Assembly (NCBI RefSeq): GCF_029867415.1
Contig: NC_081183.1
Span: forward strand, 13,264,404-13,328,403
Source: Vicia villosa
Taxonomy: Eukaryota; Streptophyta; Magnoliopsida; Fabales; Fabaceae
DNA: 64,000 nt
Reading direction: 5' to 3'
Shown: positions 10,176-19,900 of the stretch, one piece after another
Layout: each line of letters opens with the position of its first letter
How positions within the stretch are numbered: position 1 is the stretch's first letter
The notes under the pieces: generated by a model
Told to the model about the DNA's origin: nothing
The model's input: only the letters and a program-made list of their open reading frames with translations
Databases searched by the model: none
Made by a program: the position numbers and the translations under genes

Positions 10176-10510
10176 GATTTGTTTAGATTTTTATTTACCA
10201 TTTGCTTTTGTAAGGAGCTACGCTCCAATGTTGTAACATTTCCAATTGTTGTAATAAAAAATAAAAAAAAATGATGAATAAAAGATTTGTTTGTGTTCAA
10301 ATGTTTGCAAAGAAATAATCTTTAAAATATTTGGAAAAAATCATAAAACTTCCTTTTACATGCATCATTCTGCATATCGAGTCTGTTGTATAGAGTCTTA
10401 TCTTTTGGATCTTTCTCCAATAGATCGTCAAGCTGTCGCGTCTCAAAGTTTCTCGACCGCGCTCGCAATCAGATCACAGATACAATACTCGTTCAAACAG
10501 AAGAAGAGTA
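10176..10510 (+). other. ORF1-gag spacer, Ogre-1
   Basis: This is an AT-rich, A-run-containing spacer of 335 bp with no coding frame of note. It includes AAGGAGCTACGCTCCAATG, whose GGAGC/GCTCC arms can form a hairpin (10215-10230), and a candidate acceptor CAGATCACAG at 10470-10479 shortly before the gag ATG. Gag translation may depend on splicing or internal initiation; this is unproven. Confidence 0.6.
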
Positions 10511-13500
10511 ATGGAACACTCTGAACAAGAGAATATTGAGCTCCGTGGTACAGTGACCACTCTTCAGGAAAAGTTGGAAAGTCTTACTACTCTGGTTGAC
10601 TCCTTGATGGCCGCACAAAATCAGCCGCCGCCACCCAACAGTCAAGCGACGGTAACATCTGAAGTCACTACTCCAGTTTCTACAGTTGCATTCGGTATTC
10701 CATCTTTCTCCATGCCAGAAGGTTGGGGCACGCCTTTCAGCTTTGGTACAGGATTCCGCCATAATTTCTCTGGGGTTCAAACAGCTACAACTGAAGCGCC
10801 TGCTGCACAAGGTTCGGCGTTTATTCCACATTCAGGGGTAACTTTTTCCCAAATCACTATGGCACTTTCTCAACCCACTATGACAGTTCCGACCCCTACG
10901 GTTCACACTGTTCCTTATGACGGTAATGAGATTTATCATGATCAGGGTGATAGCACGAATCAGCGTAACCTTGTGGAAGATCTCCAAGAGCAGTTCAACA
11001 AGATTCAGTTGGAAGTTAAAGCTATCCGTGGAAAAGATTTGTTTGGAAAAAATGCCCAGGAGCTATGTTTGGTTCCCAGTGTACAAATACCTGCTAAATT
11101 CAAGGTCCCTGACTTTCAGAAGTATAAAGGTAGTTCTTGTCCGCAAAGCCATCTTGTGATGTATGCCAGAAAGATGTCTACTTATGCAGATAATCATCAG
11201 TTGCTTATCCATTACTTTCAAGACAGTTTGACTGGTGCCGCACTGAAGTGGTACACAGGCTTGGATAGCACTAATATTCGAACATTCAATGACCTAGGTG
11301 AGGCCTTTGTCCGACAATACAAGTATAACTCGGATATGGCTCCAGACAGAGATCAGCTTCGATCCATGGCTCAGAAAGACCATGAAGCTTTCAAAGAGTA
11401 TGCCCAACGATGGAGAGAAACTGCTGCTCAGATTAATCCACCGTTAAAAGAGAAAGAGATGACAAAGATCTTCTTGAATACTCTCAGTCCGTTTTATTAT
11501 GAACGCATGATTGCTAGTGCTCCAAGTGATTTCACCGAAATGGTAAACATGGGGATGCGTCTAGAAGAAGGAGTCCGAACCGGACGTCTGACTAAAGAAG
11601 GTGGATCTTCGAGTGGAACCAAAAAGTTCGGAAGTGGTTTCCCAAAGAAGAAGGAACAAAGTGTTGACATGGTATCCCAAGGGAGGCCAAGAGGAAACGT
11701 CAATCGTCCACGACAGGTAGCTGCTATTGCGCCAGCCGTTAATACTGCGCCGAATCCGGGTTTTACTCCGCAGTTTCAACAACAACAGCCTCGACCACAG
11801 GCTCAGCAGTTAAACAATAATCAGAACCGTGTACAAAGAGCTCCACAGTTTGATCCGATTCCAATGACCTACACAGAGTTGTACCCTGCTTTGATTGAAA
11901 GAGGTCTTGTTCAAACTAAAGCACCACCACCAGTACCTGAGAAACTCCCATGGTGGTACAAAGCTGAGGTCTCATGCCCTTATCATCAAGGAGCACCTGG
12001 CCATGATCTCGAGCATTGCATAGCTTTGAAACATGAAGTTCAGAGGTTGGTAAGATCTAATCTCCTCTCTTTCAGAAATTTGAATCCTAATGTGCAAGCC
12101 AATCCGCTGCCCAATCATGGAGGGCATGTTGTAAACATGGTGTATGGATGTCCTGGTCCATACCGAGTCTATAATATCAATTTCTCAAGAGCCGATTTGG
12201 TACAAATGCACGCCACTCTTTGTCGGGGGCAGAATTTTCGCCAGCATCAATACGGTTCCTGTAGAATATGTTGTGTGGATCCTCACGGGTGTTCGATTGT
12301 GAGAAGAGATCTCCAAGTTTTGTTAGATAATGGTACTATTGAGATCTACAGAAATAGGGATGAAAATGAAGTTAACATGATAGGATGTTATCCGCATGAG
12401 CTTTTAGTCTCAGATATCAACTCGGAAATGCCTACAGTTAACGTCATCGTTCCTCATTTCAACATGCCTGAGCGCATGGAAGTTACTTACAACAAGCCGA
12501 AGGTTCCTATTGCTCCTTTGATCATTTGTCTACCTGGACCTGTTCCTTATGACTCTGACAAGGCAGTTCCATACAACTACAATGCTACAATGATAAAAGA
12601 TGGACAAGAAGTTCCTTTGCCTACTCTCTCATCTGTTGAAAACATTGCTGATGTAAGTCGAGTAACAAGAAGTGGACGTGTGTATACTCCGCTACCTCCG
12701 AAACAGCCTGTTGCTCCTGCATCCGGGCAAAATCCTGTGAATACACCAGTGGGAAATCCTGTGGAAAATCCTGTCAGTAATACAAACACTAATGTTGGTC
12801 AATCCAGTAGAACCAATGTGAATCCTGACTTTGATGAAATTTTGAAGCTTATCAAAAGAAGTGAATACAAGATTGTGGATCAGCTTATGCAGACTCCTTC
12901 AAAAATCTCAATACTTTCATTGCTGTTAAACTCTGAAGCACACAGGGAAGCCCTGATGAGAGTCTTAGATCAAGCTTTTGTAGATCATGATGTGACTGTT
13001 GATCACTTTGATGGGATAATAGCTAACATAACAGCTTGTAACAATTTAAGCTTCTGTGATGAAGAACTCCCCGAGGAGGGTAGAAATCATAACCTTGCTT
13101 TGCACATTTCTATGAACTGTCAGTCAGACTCTTTGTCCAATGTGTTGGTAGACACCGGATCTTCCTTGAATGTGATGCCAAAGACGACTCTTGCTCGCTT
13201 GTCTTACCAAGGAATGCCTATGAAGTTCAGTGGTGTAGTAGTCAAAGCATTTGATGGATCGCGAAAATCGGTTATTGGCGAAGTCAACCTTCCCATGAAA
13301 ATTGGTCCACATACATTCCAAATCACCTTCCAGGTCATGGACATTCAAGCTGCTTATAGCTGTCTATTAGGACGACCATGGATCCACGAAGCAGGGGCAG
13401 TAACTTCGACGCTCCATCAAAAGTTAAAGTTTGTAACAAATGGAAAGTTGGTAACGATAAGTGGAGAACAAGCCTTGATGGTGAGCCATTTATCCAATTT

Positions 13501-14497
13501 CTCCTTCATTGGTGCTGATGATGTGGAAGGAACTCAGTTCCAAGGTCTCTCTTTAGAAGAAGAATCTTCCAAGAAGAAAGCATCAATCTCTTCTTACAAA
13601 GAGGCGGTAAAAGTAGTGAAAGTTGGAACTACCACTGGCTGGGGGCAAGTTGTGATCCCTACCAAGAATGAAACTAGAGCAGGTCTCGGATGTTCACCAA
13701 CATTCTCAAACTGCACCAAGAAGGATGAAACCCTTCGACCGATCAAAGAAACATTCATTAGTGGAGGATTCCTTAACCCAATTCCTCAAGAGGTCAATGT
13801 CCTTATCGAAGAATGTATCGAAGAAGGTCTCTCCGATACTGAAGAAGAATGGAAATGTTATCTCAATGACTCGGGATACATATCTCAGGAAGAACCACAT
13901 CCTCCTTCAGAGAAATCCAAAGGCGATGAAACTGAACCTGTTCCTGCAGAAATTTGGGACACTTTGGGACAACCAAATGGAAAATTTGATTATATGGTGA
14001 AATATACTGCACCTGAAAGTTACAAGATTGCGATTGAAGATATCCAACCAACCGGATGGGGAGATTCCTTTGAATATAATAGTCAACCAGAAGAGGTTTA
14101 TCAGCCCTGTCAATTTTCTCAGCAACCTGAAATTACTGAAGATTTCGGATTCAACGCATCTGCCAAGATTGATAATCCTGAAGATGGTTATTATCACATA
14201 AATGCCATTTTTGAAGATGAAGGGGAAGATGGTCCCGCAACTGACTCGGAAAGTGTCGCTGATAATGAGTCTCTTCATCCTGAAGACTGGGAAATACATC
14301 CTGAAAATTCTGAAGATTGTGACTCGTCTTATGCTCTTCAAGAAGTAGAAGAAGACCGTTTCAACTCTACAAAGAACAAGGTTGACAAACCAGGACCTTC
14401 AAATCCTGCTCGACCAGCGGTCAATGTCAATACTGAAGATAATTCTGGGGAGAATTTTCCTGAATACATAATACACAGAGGAGTTCGTTGCTACTAG
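10511..14497 (+). CDS. gag-pro: Gag-protease polyprotein, Ogre-1 (1328 aa)
   Basis: Gag builds the virus-like particle and the aspartic protease cuts the polyprotein. The Retrotrans_gag core lies at about residues 195-345 (ALKWYTGLDSTNIRTF). A variant zinc knuckle, C-X2-H-X5-H-X4-C, is at residues 489-503 (CPYHQGAPGHDLEHC), as in other Tat elements. The protease has LVDTGSS with catalytic D881 and the LLGRPW motif at 952-957. The C-terminal 350 residues are acidic and poorly conserved in type. The frame stops at TAG 14495-14497. In Ogre-2 that codon is TGG and the frame runs 14 codons further, across the predicted intron donor, so this stop would cut RT off from the spliced polyprotein. Confidence 0.95.
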   Translation: MEHSEQENIELRGTVTTLQEKLESLTTLVDSLMAAQNQPPPPNSQATVTSEVTTPVSTVAFGIPSFSMPEGWGTPFSFGTGFRHNFSGVQTATTEAPAAQGSAFIPHSGVTFSQITMALSQPTMTVPTPTVHTVPYDGNEIYHDQGDSTNQRNLVEDLQEQFNKIQLEVKAIRGKDLFGKNAQELCLVPSVQIPAKFKVPDFQKYKGSSCPQSHLVMYARKMSTYADNHQLLIHYFQDSLTGAALKWYTGLDSTNIRTFNDLGEAFVRQYKYNSDMAPDRDQLRSMAQKDHEAFKEYAQRWRETAAQINPPLKEKEMTKIFLNTLSPFYYERMIASAPSDFTEMVNMGMRLEEGVRTGRLTKEGGSSSGTKKFGSGFPKKKEQSVDMVSQGRPRGNVNRPRQVAAIAPAVNTAPNPGFTPQFQQQQPRPQAQQLNNNQNRVQRAPQFDPIPMTYTELYPALIERGLVQTKAPPPVPEKLPWWYKAEVSCPYHQGAPGHDLEHCIALKHEVQRLVRSNLLSFRNLNPNVQANPLPNHGGHVVNMVYGCPGPYRVYNINFSRADLVQMHATLCRGQNFRQHQYGSCRICCVDPHGCSIVRRDLQVLLDNGTIEIYRNRDENEVNMIGCYPHELLVSDINSEMPTVNVIVPHFNMPERMEVTYNKPKVPIAPLIICLPGPVPYDSDKAVPYNYNATMIKDGQEVPLPTLSSVENIADVSRVTRSGRVYTPLPPKQPVAPASGQNPVNTPVGNPVENPVSNTNTNVGQSSRTNVNPDFDEILKLIKRSEYKIVDQLMQTPSKISILSLLLNSEAHREALMRVLDQAFVDHDVTVDHFDGIIANITACNNLSFCDEELPEEGRNHNLALHISMNCQSDSLSNVLVDTGSSLNVMPKTTLARLSYQGMPMKFSGVVVKAFDGSRKSVIGEVNLPMKIGPHTFQITFQVMDIQAAYSCLLGRPWIHEAGAVTSTLHQKLKFVTNGKLVTISGEQALMVSHLSNFSFIGADDVEGTQFQGLSLEEESSKKKASISSYKEAVKVVKVGTTTGWGQVVIPTKNETRAGLGCSPTFSNCTKKDETLRPIKETFISGGFLNPIPQEVNVLIEECIEEGLSDTEEEWKCYLNDSGYISQEEPHPPSEKSKGDETEPVPAEIWDTLGQPNGKFDYMVKYTAPESYKIAIEDIQPTGWGDSFEYNSQPEEVYQPCQFSQQPEITEDFGFNASAKIDNPEDGYYHINAIFEDEGEDGPATDSESVADNESLHPEDWEIHPENSEDCDSSYALQEVEEDRFNSTKNKVDKPGPSNPARPAVNVNTEDNSGENFPEYIIHRGVRCY

Positions 14498-14535
14498 AAA
14501 GCTGTCGACGTTCCGAATGTTGTTCGCCGCTCAAA

Positions 14536-14909
14536 GTAATCACCTCGCTGTTATTTTGACCTCCTGCCTTGCCCAAAGCAGAGAGATGTTTTATAGGGCT
14601 TTGCTTTTAAATATTCCGCCCAAATAACTTTGTGTATAGGGCTTTGTTTTTAAAAGTTTCCCTCTTTGTCCTGCCCAAGGCAAATGAGTTTGTGTTTAGG
14701 GCTTTGTTTCAAAAATGAATCATAAATAAAGTGTCATTTTGAATTCCCTACATTATGTGTTTTATTTTTGCTTTTTCTGGAAATGGTAATCCTAAAAAAC
14801 CAAAAAAAATAATAAAAAAATAAAATAAAAAAAAAACTTTTTCAAAAAAAATCTGCATACACTCTTGCATTCATAAATTTTCTGAAATAAATATAAATCA
14901 CATGTGCAG
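14536..14909 (+). other. Predicted Ogre intron between pro and RT (374 bp)
   Basis: Donor TCAAA/GTAATC (GT at 14536) and acceptor CATGTGCAG (AG at 14908-14909). Splicing leaves AA at the exon end and A at the next exon start, making a lysine codon and joining the gag-pro frame to the RT frame without a shift. Ogre elements are known to carry a spliced intron here. The interior is AT-rich and includes repeats of GGGCTTTG near 14597, 14639 and 14699. The same sites exist in Ogre-2. Confidence 0.75.
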
Positions 14910-17900
14910 ATTTACTATTGATAAACCCATTGAATGCAATAACCCTATGCCCTCTCCCAACTTTGAGTTTCCTGTGTTCGAAGCCGAAGAAGAGGAAGAA
15001 GAGGAGATCCCGGACGAGATCTCTCGATTACTTAAGCACGAGGAAAGAGCCATTCTGCCTCACAAAGAGCCTCTAGAAAAGATTAACTTGGGTTCTGAAG
15101 AAGACAAAAAAGAAGTGACCATTGGATCGCTGCTTGATGCTGATATCAAGAGTAAGTTGACAGACCTTCTCAGAGAATATGTTGACGTGTTTGCCTGGTC
15201 CTACCAAGACATGCCTGGGTTGGATACCAATATTGTTCAGCATTACTTGCCATTAAAGCCAGAATGTCCGCCGGTTAAGCAGAAATTGCGTAGGACTCAC
15301 CCTGATATGGCTAACAAGATCAAAGTGGAAGTTCAAAAGCAGCTCGACGCAGGTTTTCTTGTCACCTCTGAGTATCCTCAATGGTTGGCCAACATAGTGC
15401 CAGTTCCGAAGAAAGATGGCAAAGTCAGAATGTGTGTTGACTACCGTGACTTGAACAAGGCCAGTCCAAAAGATGACTTTCCATTACCACATATCGACAT
15501 GCTGGTTGATAACACCGCTAAGTTCAACGTCTTTTCCTTCATGGATGGGTTCTCCGGTTATAATCAGATTAAGATGGCTCCTGAAGACATGGAGAAGACA
15601 TCTTTCATCACCCCATGGGGTACCTTTTGCTACAAAGTGATGCCGTTTGGATTAAAGAATGCAGGCGCAACTTACCAAAGAGCAATGACTACTCTCTTTC
15701 ATGACATGATGCATAAAGAAATTGAAGTTTATGTGGACAACATGATAGCCAAGTCCAGCACAGAAGAAAAACATATTGAATACCTTTTGAAGTTGTTTCA
15801 ACGATTAAGGAAATATCAGCTTCGTTTGAATCCTAACAAATGTACTTTTGGGGTTAGATCTGGAAAACTCTTGGGTTTCATTGTCAGCCAAAGAGGTATT
15901 GAAGTAGATCCCGACAAAGTCAAAGCTATTCAAGAGATGCCTGTACCAAAAACTGAAAAGCAAGTAAGAGGATTTCTCGGACGATTGAACTATATCTCCA
16001 GATTTATCTCTCAAATGACTGCTACTTGTGGGCCGATTTTCAAGCTTCTCCGCAAAGATCAAGGGGTTGTATGGACCGAAGATTGCCAGAAAGCGTTCGA
16101 CAGTATCAAAGAGTACCTGTTAGAACCACCAATATTGATTCCTCCAGTTGAAGGAAGACCATTAATCATGTACCTTACTGTGTTAGAAGAATCCATGGGT
16201 TGTATGCTTGGACAACAAGATGAAACTGGTAAGAAGGAGCATGCCATCTATTACCTGAGTAAGAAATTCACAGACTGTGAGTCTCGTTACTCCATGCTCG
16301 AAAAAACGTGTTGTGCTTTGGCTTGGGCTTCAAAACGTCTCCGCCAATACATGATCAACAATACTACTTGGTTAATCTCCAAAATGGATCCGATCAAGTA
16401 TGTCTTTGAGAAGCCTGCATTAACAGGAAGGATTGCCCGATGGCAAATGCTGTTATCCGAATATGACATTGAATACCGTGCTCAAAAAGCGGTCAAAGGA
16501 AGTATTCTCGCCGATCATTTGGCGCATCAACCAGTTAATGAATATCAATCTCTCAAGCTTGACTTTCCTGATGAAGATGTCTTGTACTTGAAGATGAAAG
16601 ATTGTAATGAACCGTTACCTGAAGAAGGTCCTAATCCTGAATCAAGATGGGGCCTAATTTTTGATGGAGCAGTAAACGCTTTTGGCAATGGAATTGGGGC
16701 AATCATCATCACTCCCAAGGGTACTCATATCCCATTCTCCGCCAGATTACTATTTGATTGTACCAACAACATCGCAGAATATGAAGCTTGTATCATGGGT
16801 CTCGAAGAAGCCATTGACTTAAGGATCAAGATCCTCGACATATATGGAGATTCAGCTCTCGTGATCAACCAAATCAAAGACAAGTGGGAAACTTATCACC
16901 CTGGCTTGATTCCTTACAGAGATTATGCAAGACGTCTTTTGACTTTCTTCAACAAAGTTGAGTTGCATCATATACCTCGAGATCAGAATCGAATGGCAGA
17001 CGCCTTGGCTACTCTATCTTCCATGTTCAAAGTCAGTCACTGGAATGATATGCCTACAGTCAGAATCACGCGCCTTGAAAGGCCCGCCTATGTGTTTGCA
17101 ACTGAAGCAGTCGTCGATGATAAACCGTGGTTCCACGACATCAAACGCTTCCTTCAAACTCAAGAGTACCCACTTGGGGCATCAAACAAAGATAAGAAAA
17201 CTCTAAGGAGACTTTCTGGCAGTTTCTTCCTGAACGGAGATATGCTATACAAAAGAAATTTCGACATGGTTTTGCTCAGATGCGTGGATAGACACGAAGC
17301 AGACATGTTAATGCATGAAGTGCATGAAGGGTCCTTTGGAACTCATTCAAATGGGCATGCAATGTCCAAAAAGATCTTAAGAGCAGGTTACTATTGGTTG
17401 ACAATGGAATCAGACTGTTACAAACACGTGAAGAGATGTCACAAGTGCCAGATCTACGCAGATAAGATCCATGTGCCACCGACTCTACTCAACGTTCTCT
17501 CATCTCCATGGCCTTTTTCCATGTGGGGGATCGACATGATTGGAATGATCGAACCGAAAGCTTCAAACGGTCATCGTTTCATCTTGGTAGCAATTGATTA
17601 CTTCACCAAATGGGTCGAAGCAGCATCTTATGCCAATGTTACAAGACAAGTGGTTGTGAGGTTCATCAAGAACAACATCATTTGCCGATATGGTATTCCC
17701 AGCAAGATCATTACTGACAATGGTTCAAACTTGAATAACAAAATGATGAAAGAATTATGTGAGGAATTCAAGATTGAGCATCATAACTCTTCTCCTTACA
17801 GACCAAAAATGAACGGCGCGGTTGAAGCTGCTAACAAGAACATTAAGAAGATCGTCCAGAAAATGGTCGTCACTTACAAAGACTGGCATGAAATGCTGCC

Positions 17901-18375
17901 ATTTGCTTTACATGGATACCGTACTTCAGTGCGTACTTCAACAGGGGCAACTCCCTTTTCTCTAGTATACGGCATGGAAGCTGTGCTCCCCGTAGAAGTT
18001 GAAATCCCGTCAATGAGAGTCCTCATGGAGACTAAGTTATCAGAGGCTGAATGGTGTCAAAGCAGATATGATCAGTTGAACTTAATCGAAGAAAAACGTA
18101 TGACTGCTCTATGCCATGGACAGTTATACCAAGCAAGGATGAAACAAGCCTTCAACAAAAAGGTTCGACCTCGTGAATTTCAAGAAGGCGACCTCGTGCT
18201 TAAAAAGATCTTGTCTTTTCAACCAGATTCTAGGGGCAAATGGTCTCCTAATTACGAAGGCCCGTATGTTGTCAAAAGAACATTTTCTGGCGGCGCCATG
18301 ACTCTTGCAACCATGGATGGTGATGAACTCCCATATCCTGTGAATGCTGATGCAGTCAAGAAATACTTTGTCTAA
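14902..18375 (+). CDS. pol: RT-RNase H-aRNase H-integrase, Ogre-1
   Basis: This open frame runs through reverse transcription and integration functions; the spliced exon would start at 14910. RT covers about residues 140-330, with D215 in FSFMDG and the active site YVDN at 277-280, where YVDD is expected. The first RNase H (about 415-520) has lost its first catalytic Asp (MYLTVLEE). A second, archaeal-type RNase H keeps D588, E626, D650 and D700; dual RNase H is a known Tat-lineage trait. Integrase has an HHCC finger (H805...C846, C849) and a D,D35E triad D878, D939, E975. The end GKWSPNYEGPYVV is a typical gypsy integrase tail. The active-site Asn probably inactivates RT. Confidence 0.96.
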   Translation: MCRFTIDKPIECNNPMPSPNFEFPVFEAEEEEEEEIPDEISRLLKHEERAILPHKEPLEKINLGSEEDKKEVTIGSLLDADIKSKLTDLLREYVDVFAWSYQDMPGLDTNIVQHYLPLKPECPPVKQKLRRTHPDMANKIKVEVQKQLDAGFLVTSEYPQWLANIVPVPKKDGKVRMCVDYRDLNKASPKDDFPLPHIDMLVDNTAKFNVFSFMDGFSGYNQIKMAPEDMEKTSFITPWGTFCYKVMPFGLKNAGATYQRAMTTLFHDMMHKEIEVYVDNMIAKSSTEEKHIEYLLKLFQRLRKYQLRLNPNKCTFGVRSGKLLGFIVSQRGIEVDPDKVKAIQEMPVPKTEKQVRGFLGRLNYISRFISQMTATCGPIFKLLRKDQGVVWTEDCQKAFDSIKEYLLEPPILIPPVEGRPLIMYLTVLEESMGCMLGQQDETGKKEHAIYYLSKKFTDCESRYSMLEKTCCALAWASKRLRQYMINNTTWLISKMDPIKYVFEKPALTGRIARWQMLLSEYDIEYRAQKAVKGSILADHLAHQPVNEYQSLKLDFPDEDVLYLKMKDCNEPLPEEGPNPESRWGLIFDGAVNAFGNGIGAIIITPKGTHIPFSARLLFDCTNNIAEYEACIMGLEEAIDLRIKILDIYGDSALVINQIKDKWETYHPGLIPYRDYARRLLTFFNKVELHHIPRDQNRMADALATLSSMFKVSHWNDMPTVRITRLERPAYVFATEAVVDDKPWFHDIKRFLQTQEYPLGASNKDKKTLRRLSGSFFLNGDMLYKRNFDMVLLRCVDRHEADMLMHEVHEGSFGTHSNGHAMSKKILRAGYYWLTMESDCYKHVKRCHKCQIYADKIHVPPTLLNVLSSPWPFSMWGIDMIGMIEPKASNGHRFILVAIDYFTKWVEAASYANVTRQVVVRFIKNNIICRYGIPSKIITDNGSNLNNKMMKELCEEFKIEHHNSSPYRPKMNGAVEAANKNIKKIVQKMVVTYKDWHEMLPFALHGYRTSVRTSTGATPFSLVYGMEAVLPVEVEIPSMRVLMETKLSEAEWCQSRYDQLNLIEEKRMTALCHGQLYQARMKQAFNKKVRPREFQEGDLVLKKILSFQPDSRGKWSPNYEGPYVVKRTFSGGAMTLATMDGDELPYPVNADAVKKYFV

Positions 18376-18392
18376 AAAATACAAAAGAACAG

Positions 18393-18559
18393 CTCGGTAA
18401 GTTGAAAACCCGCAAAGGGCGACTTAGGCAAAAATGAGCGTCTCGGTGGACTGAAAACCCGAAAGGGCGGTCCAGGCAAAAATTAGAGACAATAAACAGA
18501 AAAAATTCATCCTGGTAGATTGAAAACCTGAAAGGGCAATCTAGGCAAAAATTAGGGAT
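18393..18559 (+). ncRNA. Three covarying GAAA-loop stem modules after the integrase stop
   Basis: Three tandem modules, the first starting 18 bp after the stop codon. Each has an outer stem, a 5-bp middle stem and an inner CCC-GAAA-GGG hairpin preceded by TGAAAA. Middle stems are TAAGT/ACTTA (18398-18402, 18422-18426), TGGAC/GTCCA (18447-18451, 18470-18474) and TAGAT/ATCTA (18516-18520, 18539-18543). Outer stems are CTC/GAG, GTCTC/GAGAC and ATCC/GGAT. Stem sequences differ while pairing holds. This is a proposed structural element of the 3' UTR, not a known RNA family; it may act at RNA level in packaging, dimerisation or stability. Confidence 0.55.
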
Positions 18560-19900
18560 TTATGACAAAGTAACTGCATCAGTCTGTACTTCGTCACCTG
18601 AGGGGTCTTTTTCCATCAAAGGATCTTCGATCAAATCATTATCAATCTGAAGCGACAAACACAGTTGGAACTCAAAGTTGTTAAGGGAATAGTGGTTATT
18701 GCTTTCAATGTAGCCTTTTCCGCATAATTACCATTTCCAACTTTTGTGAATACTCCATGGAATCACGCCTTTAGCGGATTTCCATCCTATTAAATAAATT
18801 TGAGCCTTGTGCCCATTTGTTTGCAATCTCTAATTTCTTTTAGCTTGCAAAATGACGCTTTAATTGTGTTATTCGTTTTTGGAAAAAAAAGAAAAAAAAT
18901 AAGTTTTAAATGAATTTACTTCACTTTTCTTTTTCAAAATAAAAGCGAAATTTTCCTTTGAGTTGTGAACAACGGAAGGAACATCAGCAGTCGTCTCCAT
19001 AGGATGAACAAAAGGATTCTCCCTGAAAAATTGTTGAGACAACGGTATTCTTGTCCCAAAAAAAGAATTCTTGAAGCAATTACCCCTCGAGGTAAAGAAG
19101 CTCTTCTATCCCCAGTGAAGAAGCTCTTCTATCCCCAGTGAAGAAGCTCTCCTATCCTCAGTGACGAAGATTTTCCATCTCCAGTGAAAAGGTTCTTCCA
19201 TCTCAATGAGAAAAGATGCTCATCTTCCCCAGAGAAGTTTAAAACATGCAACACCATTTATCACCTGTGTTATCTACACCGTATTGAAAAACATTTGCCA
19301 AGTATCTGGTTGTATTGCGACGTCGGTCCTTCTCCAGTATATACTCCTCTGTCTGTCAGTATTGTCAGTATGCATGCTACATTCATGACATTCATCATTC
19401 ATACATATTTGCATCATTTATGCATTCTTGCGTTTTTCAATGTTTGCTTTAAAATCACTTGTTTAGGATATATTTATCCTCAAAAAGAAAATAAGAAGGA
19501 AAAGAGAAAAAAGAAGAAAGAAAAACAAATATGGGCGTGTCATCTCTCCAAGTAGGTTGTCACCCATAAGCAGAAAGAACATCTTCTTTCTCCAGTTCCC
19601 CACTGAGATCATTCCTCGTGGAAGAAGGTTGCTTTAGTTTCTCCTCTCAAAACAAAGGAGGAAATCCCCAGTTGAGTTTATTCCTCACGGGTACAAAGTC
19701 TTGTTTGACTGTCTCTTTCCAATTCATTCTTGGATAGAACCCTGTCTTTACCAAAGATTCAAATTCCGATTCCTCAAACAGAGTCGTGAAAAACAGACAA
19801 TAAGCAATAGCCTCATCATCTGAGCAGCTTATGTCTCTTTCAAAAGCCTTTTCCTCTCAAGGAAATCAATCATGAAGATCATTTGACGATCAGGGTCTTA
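18560..19900 (+). other. Ogre-1 3' UTR, unstructured-looking part
   Basis: This non-coding stretch has no credible frame. It includes a 23-bp tandem repeat at 19093-19200 and a purine run at 19480-19530. Long 3' UTRs with local tandem repeats are known for the Ogre lineage and have seeded satellites in legumes. Confidence 0.7.
19093..19200 (+). repeat. 23-bp tandem repeat in Ogre-1 3' UTR
   Basis: Four to five copies of AAGAAGCTCTTCTATCCCCAG-type units, the first two nearly identical and the later ones diverged. AAGAAGCTCTTCTAT holds the palindrome GAAGCTCTTC. Ogre-2 has two to three copies at 59813-59905, so the array varies in copy number. Confidence 0.85.
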
